Part shown: positions 9,570 to 20,017 of the stretch, piece by piece
How the letters are laid out: every line of letters begins with the position of its first letter
How positions within the stretch are numbered: the stretch's first letter is position 1
The notes under the pieces: model-generated
What the model was told of the DNA's origin: nothing
Seen by the model: the letters and a program-made list of their open reading frames with translations, nothing else
The model's database searches: none
From: Powellomyces hirtus
Taxonomy: Eukaryota; Chytridiomycota; Chytridiomycetes; Spizellomycetales; Powellomycetaceae
Length of the DNA: 64,000 bases
Direction of reading: 5' to 3'
Assembly (NCBI GenBank): GCA_025526995.1
Contig: JAHLKG010000002.1
Location: 744,001-808,000 of the forward strand
Made by a program: the position numbers and the translations under genes

Positions 9570-12500
9570 TTACTTGGAGCTGGGGGCACCGACGGACGCA
9601 AGGTACTCTGCATGAAGCTTGCCCTGCGTGGCAAATTCCTTCTCCACTTTCTTTCGTCTGGACTTGCTCAGTGGTTCTCCTGCGGCATCCTTTGTTGGAA
9701 TGCCCTGATGAAGAGAAAACAAACGTTAGCATATGGATGCGCTCGCAGGGCACATGGCCTTGAGAACCTGCTAACCTCTTGATCCCATTCGGAGTACTCT
9801 TTCCGCTGCTCTTCTGTTTTAAACATTTCGGAAGGAGCCACTTTGCCTTTGGCGAGTTTCTCGGCGCGCTTCGCAGCCTCAGCTTTCAACCTCGCCTCCT
9901 TCTCCTTCAACTTGGCAGCCTCGCGCTGTGATTGGGGTAAGAGAGTTTCCAGATGTTGGTCGTCGAAAATTCGATCTTCAGTCATTTGCCTTTTTCATAA
10001 ATTTTGACCGTACCTGTCGCTTTTCGTCACGCTGCTTGATCAGCAACTCCTTGTCAACGAGCTTGACCAGAGCTTTTCCGTCCTCACGGTCATCCAGAAC
10101 AACACCCAGCTCAACAAGGTCCTCGTCCCGCAGTTTATCGCTCAATTTCAAAAGCTCTTTGTAGTCTCCTTGGTTCTGCGCAAGGTCACGGACGGTATCG
10201 CGGAACGACGACAGTACGCGGAGGTATGGCAGCAGCGAGTCCTCCAGGGACTTGCCATCGGCCAGTGCCCCGGTGGAGTGCCCAATGACTGCGTTCGTGT
10301 CCGTGAAGACGCCAAACGTGCGCATCATGTGTGTGACGTACTTTGCTATCTTGCCGAGCATCTCTGCGTTGGGGAGTTCCTTGGTCTTGGCCTTGTCCTG
10401 GTAGTAAGCGTTGGCGATTGAAATCAGGTCGCGGATCTCGTTCATTGCTGCTGGAGTGTTGAAAGAGTCGCAGAGTGATGCATGTATGGCATCCTGCTTC
10501 TCGCGGAACCTGTTCATCAGGGCCTTCTCGGCTACCCGGTAGTTGTGCGCCCCCGTGAAGGCTTGTTCGCCAGACTGCTCCTGTACCACGGCTTTGACAT
10601 TGGCGAGGAAGTTGTGAATGGCGGTCTCGATATTCTTGGCTTCCGTCAGAGATCCAGAGCTGAAGTCGAGCACAGAGTCCCAATGGTGCAGCAAGAACAT
10701 CAACCGGATTTGAGCGGGCGTGTACTGCAGAAGCGCTTCCTGAATTGTGACAAAGTTCTTCAAGCTCTTCGACATCTTCTGTCCTTCGATGTGCAGGTGT
10801 CCAGCATGAATGAAGTAGTTCACCCATTGACTGCAATTGTAATGAGCCTAAGAGCGGATACGTCCAAGAATCAGTTTAAGTTGCAAAGCGAGGTGTGAAT
10901 GCGGATTCAACGACAATATGTATGTATGGGCATTGGATACGAGCCGAAGCAAAAAAGTATTGTCTTCGGTCAGAGAGTTCCCACCGACGCCTTCAAACCA
11001 ACACCCCGGGAGGTGATGGAGTTCAGGATCATAACTTTTGAAAGCCGAATGAATGAGCCGACACCATTTCTGGGTGCAGTCACACAACAGTCATGTTCTG
11101 CTTTCTTCTTCAAACATGGATCCCATGAAACATACCTCAGACTGCGCCAATTCGTTATCATGATGCGGGAAAGCCAAGTCGATCCCGCCAGTGTGAATGT
11201 CAAGACTATCACCCAGCACTTCACTGGCCATGACACTGCACTCAATGTGCCACCCAGGACGACCCTAGATCATGACGAGAAAACAGTGACGATTAGCTGT
11301 TTTAAGTACGCGACGATCCAGGAATTTAGCGCTCTACCTCGCCCCACTTCGATGGCCACGCGGGCTCACCAGCCTTGGATTTCTTCCAAAGGGCGAAGTC
11401 CGCCGGATGCTTCTTGCCCTTGACCTCTCCAGTAAGATCCCCTAAAACGGATGGGTTATTCTCTGCCAGTTGCTGCGGCGCAACAAGGGAAAAGGCGAGT
11501 ACCTTCTCCTTCTTGCACAAGCTTGGTGTTTCCAGCAGACCATGGTTCGAGTTTCGCATAATTATGATTTGGGTGCTTGCCGAAACCAACAGAGTCAAAG
11601 TACACTGATCCGTCTGCCTCGTATCTATGAAAGGTATCTCCTTAGCATTTGTAGCCACAACGGTCGCATAAAGCACCGACTCTTACGCGAATCCATTCTC
11701 CACAATCTTTTCTATGTAGGTGGCGATTTCTGGCACATATTCACTGACACGGGTCAGGATGTCCGGGCGGCGAATCTGTTGATGGCGCTATTCAATCTTC
11801 GGCTTCAGCCAATGCCATATTCGTTTCGGAACGTACATTCAAGGCGTCCATGTCAACAAAGTACTGCTCTTCCCAATATGCCGCAAAGTCTCGGAACACC
11901 TTGGGGTCAGTCACTGTTTGTCCGTCCTAAGAGAATCAGATGAGTCTCCATAGCAGCGCGGGCACTGAAAGTAACAACATACCTTGGAGTCTAGCGCCGC
12001 CGCTACAATATCCTTGCTCTGGTCAAGAAGAGCGTGGGCAGAATCTTGAGACGCCGTACCCTTTTCAAGTTCTGCTCGCGCAGTCTTGATTGCGGCCACG
12101 GTGCGAGTCTGTGATCTTTGATGAGACCATGTCCAGGTCTGTTGAGACGCTCAGGAAACTTACGGCGGTTTTGACGAATAGATCGTATTTGAGCTCTTCA
12201 GCGGCCTCGGCGATACCACCGCTTTGATACTTGTTCGCAAATGTCTCAAAGTCCTCAAGTGATTTGGGGGCGTGTGATTTGAACTTGGCATTGACGTATG
12301 CTTGCCATGCTTCTTGAACATCGTTTAGCAGTTCCGCTGACAAAGAGGTGGTCTTTGTCTTCAGGCTATCGAAAAGGTACTTGTAACGGGCTTCTCTGAT
12401 GATCTAAGACGGTACAGGTCAATCTGAGAGCCTCTCCCAACATGCGTCCTCGATCAGCTAGGCACCTTGTCATCAATGTCGGTGATATTCATTACATAGA

Positions 12501-13014
12501 GGACGTCATACTTGAAATAGTCCTCCATGATTCGACGCAGAATGTCAAATGTGATGTATGCTCTAGGATACAACCCATGTCAACCTCGCTGCCAGCCTTG
12601 ACTAAAGCACTGCCTCCACATTTTCGCACCTGGCATGTCCCATGTGTGATTTATCATATACAGTCGGTCCGCAGGAGTACCAGCCTACTTGCTTCTTGTC
12701 GATGGGAATGAATTCTTCCTGAATACAACAAAGGAAGCACCGCAGAGAACGAATTGAGCAAAGGTCAAGTTGACGGTCCCCGCAATTGCAGGGCAAACCT
12801 TTGATCTCGTCATGGAGTTTTGGATGCGCAGGACAGGTGCAGGGCTTCCCGCTGGCTTTTGCCAGTCTGGCTGTTTTATGGGAGCGGACATTGTTGCGTG
12901 GGTTCGAAGAGTGAATTGGGTCTTGACGAAAAGGCGGACCAGAGCCGAGGAGAGGAGTAGAGATCGCAGGCCTGAGTGACAAGTAGTGCTACGTATGAGT
13001 AGTCCCAATGCCAT
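9570..13014 (-). CDS. CARS: Cysteinyl-tRNA synthetase, possible dual targeting
   Basis: Thirteen exons on the minus strand: 13014..12799, 12718..12630, 12562..12466, 12403..12164, 12108..11983, 11926..11837, 11775..11687, 11624..11503, 11441..11338, 11264..11136, 10847..10014, 9925..9776, 9704..9570; 806 residues from the long start. All phases agree. Class I marks are HMGH (the HIGH motif) in KSHMGHAR and KMSKS in [11 protein letters not shown]; zinc ligands are suggested by [13 protein letters not shown] and HHDNE. It charges tRNA-Cys. The long start (13014) adds 41 residues rich in Arg, Ser and Leu with no acidic residue, like a mitochondrial presequence. The in-frame ATG at 12891 begins [10 protein letters not shown] and would give a cytosolic form. 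A 287-nt intron separates the catalytic halves (11135..10848). Confidence 0.95.
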
Positions 13015-13996
13015 GCACGTTCCGTCTGTCCTTTTTATATGTGAAGGACTGGGATCTGCAAATGTTCGACCCCACTGGGGACTACAGTAGTACTGCAGAT
13101 AATGCTGAGTTGTGAGTTTTTGTGAGTCGGATGAGTCAGGGCAGGGCGGTCTGAATATAGCATGGCGAAGTGGGTGTAACCAGAGGTAGCACAGACCATG
13201 AATTGCTGCGCTTTCTCTTCTTCACAAACAAACAATCCCCACCTCCTTTTCGCCGCAGATGCCAAGAGAAGGGACGACTACAAGTGCATTAGACAGACTA
13301 TTGCTAGTAGTACCGGTGGATGATGCAAAGGCCCAGGCTATATTTACGCTCAATGTATGATTTGGCGTGGAAGGGTCACGTGTCTCCATCCGTTCTCTCG
13401 CAAGGACATGTACATACTGTATATAGTACATACAGAGCACTGCGTCAAACAGCGACCAATGGAGTCGAACCAATGGAGTCGAACCAATGGAGTCTAACTG
13501 AGTATCAGTTGATCGAGGCCACAGTGAGTGCTGTAAGCAGTGAAATACCTAAGGTATTAATTAGAGCTTTTCTTACATAAAAGGGTGGTGAATTATCTAG
13601 TTTAAATACCTGGGTTGCGGTGAGTTCCACTGGCGATGTGGCTCGCGACCAAAGCGCGTCCGCTGTCGCTCGCGTGTTCGCGTTTGCGCAGCTGCGAGAG
13701 AAGGTTCCCCTCCGACAAAGAACCTTTTTGTCCTCACAGAAGGGCGGGAGCGAGACTCTTGCTTCGTCGTTCAAGTTGACTGGTACTACGGTCAACACAT
13801 TGCGCTTATTTATGGTGCGTTCACCATGCTGGCCCCTCGACCTGTTTGTTCACTCACTCACACCCTCGTATTTCGCCGACAGCTTCCGCGCGTTCCACTG
13901 ATCTGTTATTTGTTTGAACAGTATTTATTCCTTGGAGTGTCTGTGACATCCCGCGCAACGGTGTAATCTGGTACCGCGATATCTTGGTCAACCATC
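13015..13996. other. Intergenic region with short tandem repeat
   Basis: Nearly 1 kb between the synthetase and the glycosyltransferase, whose starts are divergent, so it should hold both promoters. A triple 14-base repeat lies at 13455-13496. A TATA-like sequence (ctgtatatagtac) is at about 13418-13430. Overlapping open frames at 13505-13901 show no recognisable protein. Confidence 0.45.
13455..13496. repeat. Three 14-base tandem units with B-box-like cores
   Basis: The unit is ACCAATGGAGTCGA, twice exact and a third time ending TCTA. Each unit contains CCAAT. On the minus strand the junctions read GGTTCGACTCC, which fits the RNA polymerase III B-box consensus, at 13471-13461 and 13485-13475. 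No A-box or tRNA fold was found beside it. Confidence 0.7.
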
Positions 13997-16952
13997 ATGG
14001 GCGTTGCAAGTCACTCGGATGCCGATATGGTTCTCCGCGTCAAGGACGCGGACTTGCAGGACGACACGGATGCCACGCTATCTTGGAACTCTGAGAACTC
14101 GTCTGGATCCTCAACGCCTCGAACTCCCAGATCCAAGAATGCGTCGACCTTCAAAAATGGCGGTGGAAGGGTCAGCCAAGTGATAGGCACAACGTCCCCT
14201 GCGCTTCTATTCTCCATCATCGTCTGCGTCTCCGTCTTGTCGGTTCTCTCAGTTCTGGCATACACCAATATCACTCCTGCATCGCTGCAAGAGCTCCACG
14301 AGACAGTCACTGCAAAGAAGCTGCTGTGGTGGGACGCCTGGTATCATGGACGCGTTACTGAGGAGCAAATCAAATCGCTGCCGAAACAATGCTTGGACTA
14401 TCGGTTGAGCGTCTACCACTCAGTTACCAATCGCATCGTTGCTGATGATACCGAAAAGTCCTACGCTCCCGTTAATTTGAGCACATCCGAGGCTTATCCA
14501 AATAAAGGTCGGATTCCGGCAACGTCCGAACTGTCTATGGACGATGCCATACCAAAGAACATATACTTTTTGCACTTCAATCCCGTGTTTACGATGTACC
14601 GATACGTTTGTTCAATCGAGTCTGCGGCGAGGCTCAATCCGAATCACATCATCACCGTGTTCGCCAAGAACGTCACTGATTTGGACAGAACACTGGACAA
14701 ATGGAGAGCCGTCGTGGGAGATCAAATGGGGTCGCGCGTGAAAGTGAAACGGATCGATTATACAACATACTTCCAGGAGACCCCTCTGGAGCCATGGTGG
14801 AAAGAAGGAAGATGGCGCCAAAGCCATTGGGTTGGCCAGAATCTTGGGAACGCGCTTCGATTAGCTATTGTATACAAAGAAGGCGGTGTGTACCTCGACA
14901 TGGACATCATATCGCTGAATCCATTGGACAATATCGGGAGGTCCATTGCTAGAGAAGAACAAGATCGCATCAACAATGCTGCGATCAGCTTCCCCAGGCG
15001 CGATCCGCTGGTCTGGGCGCTCATGGAAGAGTTCCTGGATGGTTGGAACGGCTGGTTATGGTAGATGTTACCACGACGGTTCTCATGGAAGGTGCATCAT
15101 AGTTGACCAAGTCTTATTTCTCAGGGCCAACAATGGACCGTATTCGGTGACAAGGATGTTCCAGAAACGTTGTCAAAAGACTTGTCTTGGCATTGGTTTG
15201 ATCCCAAAGGCGAATCCCAATGATCCTCCTCCGCGACCAAAGCCCAAGCCCGTTGAGGCGAAGCCTGATGGGACGAAGCCTACGGAGTCGAAACCTGACG
15301 AAGTGAAGCCTGATGAATCGAAGCCTGCTCAATCGAAGCCTGATCAATCGAAGTCTGATGAGTCAAAGCCTGATGAATCGAAGCCTGACACAACGAAGCC
15401 TGACGAGTCGAAGCCTGAAGAAACGAAGCCTGATGAATCGCAGCCTGACGAATCAACGCTTGATGAATCGAAGCCTGCTCAATCGAAGCCTGATGAGTCA
15501 AAGCCTGATGAATCGAAGCCTAACGAATCGAAGCCTGACGAGTCGAAGCCTGACGAAACAAAGCCTGATGAATCGCAGCCTGACGAATCAACGCCTGATG
15601 AATCGAAGCCTGACGAATCGAAGCCTGACGAGTCAAAGCCTGATGAATCGAAGCCTGACGCAACGAAGCCTGACGAAACAAAGCCTGATGAATCGCAGCC
15701 TGATGAGACGAAGCCTGACGAGCGAAAGCCTGATGAGACGAAGCCTCAAGCCTTGCAGACTGACGAATCGAAGGCTGACGAGTCAAAGGCTGACGAAGCA
15801 AAGGCTGATGAATCGAAAGCTGATGGTTCGAAGCCTGATGAATCAAGGCCTGTGACCGAGACTACCACTGGGAACATCCCTCCGCAAACAAATCCAACTG
15901 CTCCCACAACGCCTGCGACGGACCAAGCACGTGTTCACGGTACTTCAGAGCATTCGCACATTCCTGCTCAGGATGTCGGCTCTGCTGCGCTGATCCCAAT
16001 TCTCCAGAATTCTCCTTCTAACAAGGATAATCAGAAATCGCAGGATAACCCGACCGATCAAGCTTCGGAAGATTCTTCATCTCAAATTACCGGTGCGACC
16101 ACCGGCAAGAGTGATTCTCAGAATCAATCCGGTACTAAAGGAGAAACGAATGAAAATCCAGATGCCACGACAGACCAGTCGAAGGCCGGCGAAAAGCAGG
16201 ACAATCCGCCGCAGGACGGTGAATCACAAAAGGAGAAGGCTGCAGCGAACAGTCCGAATGAAATGGAGCAGCAAGGCCTCTCGCTTCCTGTCAAGGAAGG
16301 CGCAGCGCCAGCCACGAGCCAGACGAGCTCGTCCTCATCAGAAGTGAGCAGTCAATCTGCCGAGGCGCGCGAGTCCAGTAGCGATGCAACCTCATCGCAA
16401 GACGCAAGTGTTTCAGCTTCGGATGAACCTGAGGGCAAGGGAGCTACGGAGAAGATAGATACTGCCGACCAACACAAAGCCGAAGAAAAGAAAGTGGCGA
16501 GGGGCCACCCACTAGAGACTCACCTGGATGGCTTCCAGAAGCTAACACGCAAAAACGACAATGTAAGACGTCGCCGTCGAGCTTTCACGGTTTCACATAT
16601 CGAACGTCGCGAAGAGGGAGAGGAAAGACCACGATTTGGACTGTTACATAGCGACTATGACGATCCGGACCTGTTGAAGGACGAGTCTTTCTGCGAGAAC
16701 GTGCACGTGTTCCAGCCGTCGCGATTCTATCCCATTCATTACTCGAATCGTGCAGCCTTGATCGACTCCTGGGAAAAGCAATGCCCACGCTTGCACGACC
16801 TTAAGCAAAAGAGTATCGGCCTGCATTGGTGGAACAAGATTGTGGGAAACGAGAGCAAACTCTCGAAGGACAGTTTGCTTGCCGTCATCATGCAAACGCA
16901 GGCCCCGGGAGTCATCGAGGCATACGGGTTAGATGCTTTGCAGATTGAATGA
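13997..16952 (+). CDS. Golgi-type glycosyltransferase (DXD/Gb3-synthase-like) with long internal repeat
   Basis: Exon 1 is 13997..15060, exon 2 is 15125..16952; 963 residues. The layout is that of a type II membrane enzyme: a cytosolic tail, one helix near residues 69-89, then a catalytic region with IPKNIYFLHFNP and the metal-binding GGVYLDMDI (DXD near residue 303), as in DXD glycosyltransferases (GT32/alpha-1,4-galactosyltransferase group). The C-terminal part (from about residue 880: FYPIHY, later LHWWNK) looks like the matching C-terminal domain. Between them sits a roughly 190-residue KPDES-type repeat and a further 280 residues of Ser/Gln/Glu-rich sequence. Both junctions are inside one open frame, so the insertion is translated. 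Donor sugar and acceptor cannot be read from the sequence. Confidence 0.8.
15286..15848 (+). repeat. 15-base coding tandem repeat (KPDES units)
   Basis: About 37 degenerate copies of a 15-base unit (aagcctgatgaatcg) encode Lys-Pro-Asp-Glu-Ser with changes such as KPAQS, QPDES, TPDES and KADES. A higher-order unit (SQPDEST.DESKPAQ or its variants) recurs near 15430 and 15570. The unit length is a multiple of three, so copy-number change keeps the frame. Long open frames on both strands across the repeat are by-products of it. Confidence 0.95.
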
Positions 16953-17168
16953 ATGAGAGCGTGCAACTGAGTGTTTCTGTATTTATTGAATGGGGATGGG
17001 AATGAGAGATTTCTTTTTTGGTATATCTTGTTAAAATGAAAATAGTCGTAACTAAAAGAACTTGCTTCTGTTGTTGGGCTGAGGGACGCAAGCCCTGAAA
17101 GCCATTATATATTGCATGGGTGGGAACTAAGTGTACATGGTATGTATGTATTCGGAGGTGCACCTGTC

Positions 17169-17882
17169 CTACCGATCGTCCCGTCGAGCAAAGCCGGTCC
17201 TGGATCGTTGTTCATCCATGCTGTTCGAGAACCATTTCAGTCCCGGATCTGTCCCCTCTACAAATCCTTCGGACAGCCGAGATGGCTTGGCGACTACGTC
17301 ATTTATGATATCTACTGTGCTCCCTATTTCTGAACTGGTCCCTCTAGAGCTAGCGGACGCATCTCGGTTTCGCCCAAAGAAGTTTGCAATGCTGAATGGC
17401 TTTCGTCTCCGTTTTTCAGGCTGCGGACCGCCTCCGAGCGCAATGATCGGGTCAACTCCATACCATCGGCCGATCACGACTTTAGCGGCGCCCTCTCCAA
17501 ATCCATAGAACATTCCTTGAAAGAAAGGAGTGATGACAAGGCTCACGAAGCTCTTGAAGTTGAGATATTTCATCAGAGTGTACTGATGAGGAAGCAAGTC
17601 GGTGGCATTGGGCGGCAACTCGTTGTCCTCAATGTCGATATCGTCACCTTCTACCCCAGCTCCGCCTAAGCGATGTTCCTTGGCAAGGGGAGAGGATGCC
17701 GCCAGTTGCGCCGGAATGACAGGCGTGTTGTTGGGAGCGGACGGGTTGGGAGACTCGGAACCTGCTGCGTTTCCAGTCAGCGGCGACACTGGCGTGTTGG
17801 GAGGGACCTGCTGGCGAGGGGAGGTTGACAGCACAGCCGAGGGGAAGCGCGCCGTTTCTATGGGGAGTGTATGGACAGTCAT
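17169..17882 (-). CDS. Possible Mim1/TOM13-like mitochondrial outer-membrane protein
   Basis: A single-exon frame of 237 residues. The first 80 residues are Pro/Ser/Asn-rich and disordered, followed by an acidic stretch (EGDDIDIEDNE). A single hydrophobic segment follows near residues 107-135: FKSFVSLVITPFFQGMFYGFGEG, with small-residue spacing (G-x-x-x-G-x-G). This recalls the Mim1 helix, which helps insert helical proteins into the outer membrane (family knowledge: a helix with Gly-rich oligomerisation motifs and the pattern N-G-x-x-x-G-F-G-E). A basic region (EKRRRKPFSIANFFGRNR) comes next. The match is by eye to one short motif, so a generic single-pass protein remains possible. It is divergent from the KH gene. 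Confidence 0.5.
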   Translation of the reverse strand: MTVHTLPIETARFPSAVLSTSPRQQVPPNTPVSPLTGNAAGSESPNPSAPNNTPVIPAQLAASSPLAKEHRLGGAGVEGDDIDIEDNELPPNATDLLPHQYTLMKYLNFKSFVSLVITPFFQGMFYGFGEGAAKVVIGRWYGVDPIIALGGGPQPEKRRRKPFSIANFFGRNRDASASSRGTSSEIGSTVDIINDVVAKPSRLSEGFVEGTDPGLKWFSNSMDEQRSRTGFARRDDR

Positions 17883-18587
17883 TGCCGGGTTCCTCTCCTG
17901 CTGCAGGGTGGATTAAAGTCCGTGGAGCGCACGTTATGAAGGATTCTTTGGATGCCGATTGTTGGTTGAACAACAGGGCGAACGGGAGTGACGAAGGCAT
18001 GATGGCTTATGACAATAGTGCTGACTGTGCGGTCGACCAGCGCGCCCATCCGCCAATACGGTAAGCCCCCCAATTTGCTCCCAACCGTCAAACCGGAGAC
18101 GTTCCCAACCAGCATCAATCCATTTCCAGGACGGAGCAGAATCTTCGGTGCACATAGTCTTTTAAACAAGTGCTTGCTTGTTTCTTTTCTGTGGGTTGCT
18201 TCCTTCTGTGTGACCCTGTTGGTGGACGCCAATCTCAGGTTCTTTCATTTGGTGAGTTTTTGATCTCCGTGGGAACAGTAGAAGTCACACGAGACCGCTT
18301 CTTACCCTTTCCTTGAATAGACGGCAAATCTTTGAGACGTCCCTACAAAGTTAAACGTCTTGTACTGCAGTGAAACTAGCGGTAAAATTTTCGGGTAAGA
18401 AGCTTCAGTGCAGGTTAGAAAATGCGGCATTGGTTTCATGCGATTAACTCTTTCCGTTATTTTCGTTCTGGCTGTGCAGTAGGTTCTCGTTTGGTACACA
18501 CTTCCTTCCACCTCCCATCCCCTCCCTTTCCTTACCCCGCACCTTCACCTTCCCTCGATACTTTTAAAACGACTAAGTCTTGACACG
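17883..18587. promoter_or_regulatory. Divergent intergenic region, no gene seen
   Basis: About 700 bases between the minus-strand membrane-protein gene and the plus-strand KH gene. A pyrimidine-rich tract (18500-18560) precedes the KH start, as at other plus-strand starts here. Open frames on both strands (17825-18511) have no recognisable product. Confidence 0.4.
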
Positions 18588-19826
18588 ATGAGCAAGAAGC
18601 CCTCAGATCCCCCTTCGCCCGACCGCAAGCGCTCTTTGGAGGCCGAAACATCGTCTGACGAGGATGAGGAGAGAGGCGGTCGCCACAAGCGACAAGCAAT
18701 TAGCCTCGATACAACCACAAAGCGCGGAACTGTGTCAAAGACAGCCGATCCGACCTCCCCAACAATCAGGCTGAGCCCCACGGACGAGAATGTCCAGGAA
18801 CATGAACTCCTCGAAACTCAGGAAGCTACAGGAACACAATCTCCGGCACCAGCAGCCGCTCAGACACCCCCAGAGGCTTATCGCCAGCCGGTTGAAGACA
18901 AGGACTTCCGTATGCGTGCCCTAATTACTTCCGCCGAGGCGGGGATTATCATTGGCAAGCAAGGCAGAAGTATCAGCGAGATCCGACTTCTGTCTGGCGC
19001 AAAAGTACAGATCTCAGACCACCTTCCTCATGCCCAAGATCGAATTCTCATGATATCTGGCATGATGGATCAAATCTCGAAGGCTTTTTCCTTGGTCGCC
19101 GCCAAAATGGTACGCGAACTGCAACCAGGGAACGACCTGCCAATTCCCCAAAGAGTCGCAGAAGTCCGGGTGTTGGTACCGAACCAACTAATGGGATGGT
19201 TTCTGGGACGTCAAGGAGGAGGAAAATCCAAGCTGAAGGAGATTATGATGAATTCGAGCGCACAAATAACATCTGCCGGCGGCGTACTTCCCAGCAGTAC
19301 CGAGCGCGTCTTGATCGTCATGGGGGTTGTGGACGCCATTCACCTCGCCACATATCACATTGGAACAAATTTGCAGAGCCAGCGCCAAGATATCCGCGGA
19401 TTTGTCCCGTATCAGCCAATTGCCATTCCGGCTGGTTACGGAGATGCTCGAGGTGGAATGCTTCCTGGATACGGTGCCCCGGGCTACTTCCCACAAGGTC
19501 AATACATGGGACATCCGGGGCACCATCAGCAAATGCAGCAATACGGCTACCAAGGCATGGGTCCTCCGGGCACATCGCCAGTGCCAAGTCAAATGGTGCA
19601 GATGTACATTCCAAACGACATGGTTGGCGCTGTCATCGGCAAGTCTGGAGCGAACATCAACGAAATTCGACAGGCCAGTGGCTGCAAGATCAAGATCATG
19701 AGCGCAGACCGGACCAGTGCCGAAACATTGGTGACGGTCACTGGAAGCCCGGAAGCCAATCAGATGGCGCTATACATGCTTTACTCACGATTGGAAGCAG
19801 AGCGTGCCAGAGCGCATATGCGTTGA
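18588..19826 (+). CDS. Three-KH-domain RNA-binding protein (PCBP/Rnc1/HEK2-like)
   Basis: One exon, 412 residues. The N-terminal 100 residues are disordered and acidic (ETSSDEDEE). Three KH domains follow: residues about 106-170 (GxxG loop IIGKQGRS), 188-252 (FLGRQGGGKS) and 343-405 (VIGKSGAN). Between KH2 and KH3 lies a Gly/Pro/Gln/Tyr-rich linker. This KH1-KH2-linker-KH3 order is that of PCBP/hnRNP K, yeast HEK2/PBP2 and fission yeast Rnc1, which bind C-rich or U-rich RNA and control its stability or localisation. The KH2 loop has an extra Gly-Gly-Lys and may bind RNA differently. It is one of few intron-free genes here. The 3' end faces the permease. Confidence 0.9.
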   Translation: MSKKPSDPPSPDRKRSLEAETSSDEDEERGGRHKRQAISLDTTTKRGTVSKTADPTSPTIRLSPTDENVQEHELLETQEATGTQSPAPAAAQTPPEAYRQPVEDKDFRMRALITSAEAGIIIGKQGRSISEIRLLSGAKVQISDHLPHAQDRILMISGMMDQISKAFSLVAAKMVRELQPGNDLPIPQRVAEVRVLVPNQLMGWFLGRQGGGKSKLKEIMMNSSAQITSAGGVLPSSTERVLIVMGVVDAIHLATYHIGTNLQSQRQDIRGFVPYQPIAIPAGYGDARGGMLPGYGAPGYFPQGQYMGHPGHHQQMQQYGYQGMGPPGTSPVPSQMVQMYIPNDMVGAVIGKSGANINEIRQASGCKIKIMSADRTSAETLVTVTGSPEANQMALYMLYSRLEAERARAHMR

Positions 19827-20017
19827 AGCAAGCGCCGTTATTTTTCGATCGTTAACGGAGGGGAGGGAACCCAGGAGGCAGATATGTGGAAGTGAAAGCA
19901 CTTGTGTATATGCTCGAGGAATATCTTGTGTTCTCTAATTGGGTTATGACAACTGCTAGCACCTGTCGATCTCACGAGTGCCGACTCGAGAATTAAGATG
20001 TTTTTAGCACGGGTGGC

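Noticed and set aside
15280..15855. Long open frames on both strands across the KPDES repeat
   Set aside because: They arise because the 15-base unit has no stop in several frames; only the plus-strand frame continues into the glycosyltransferase domains.
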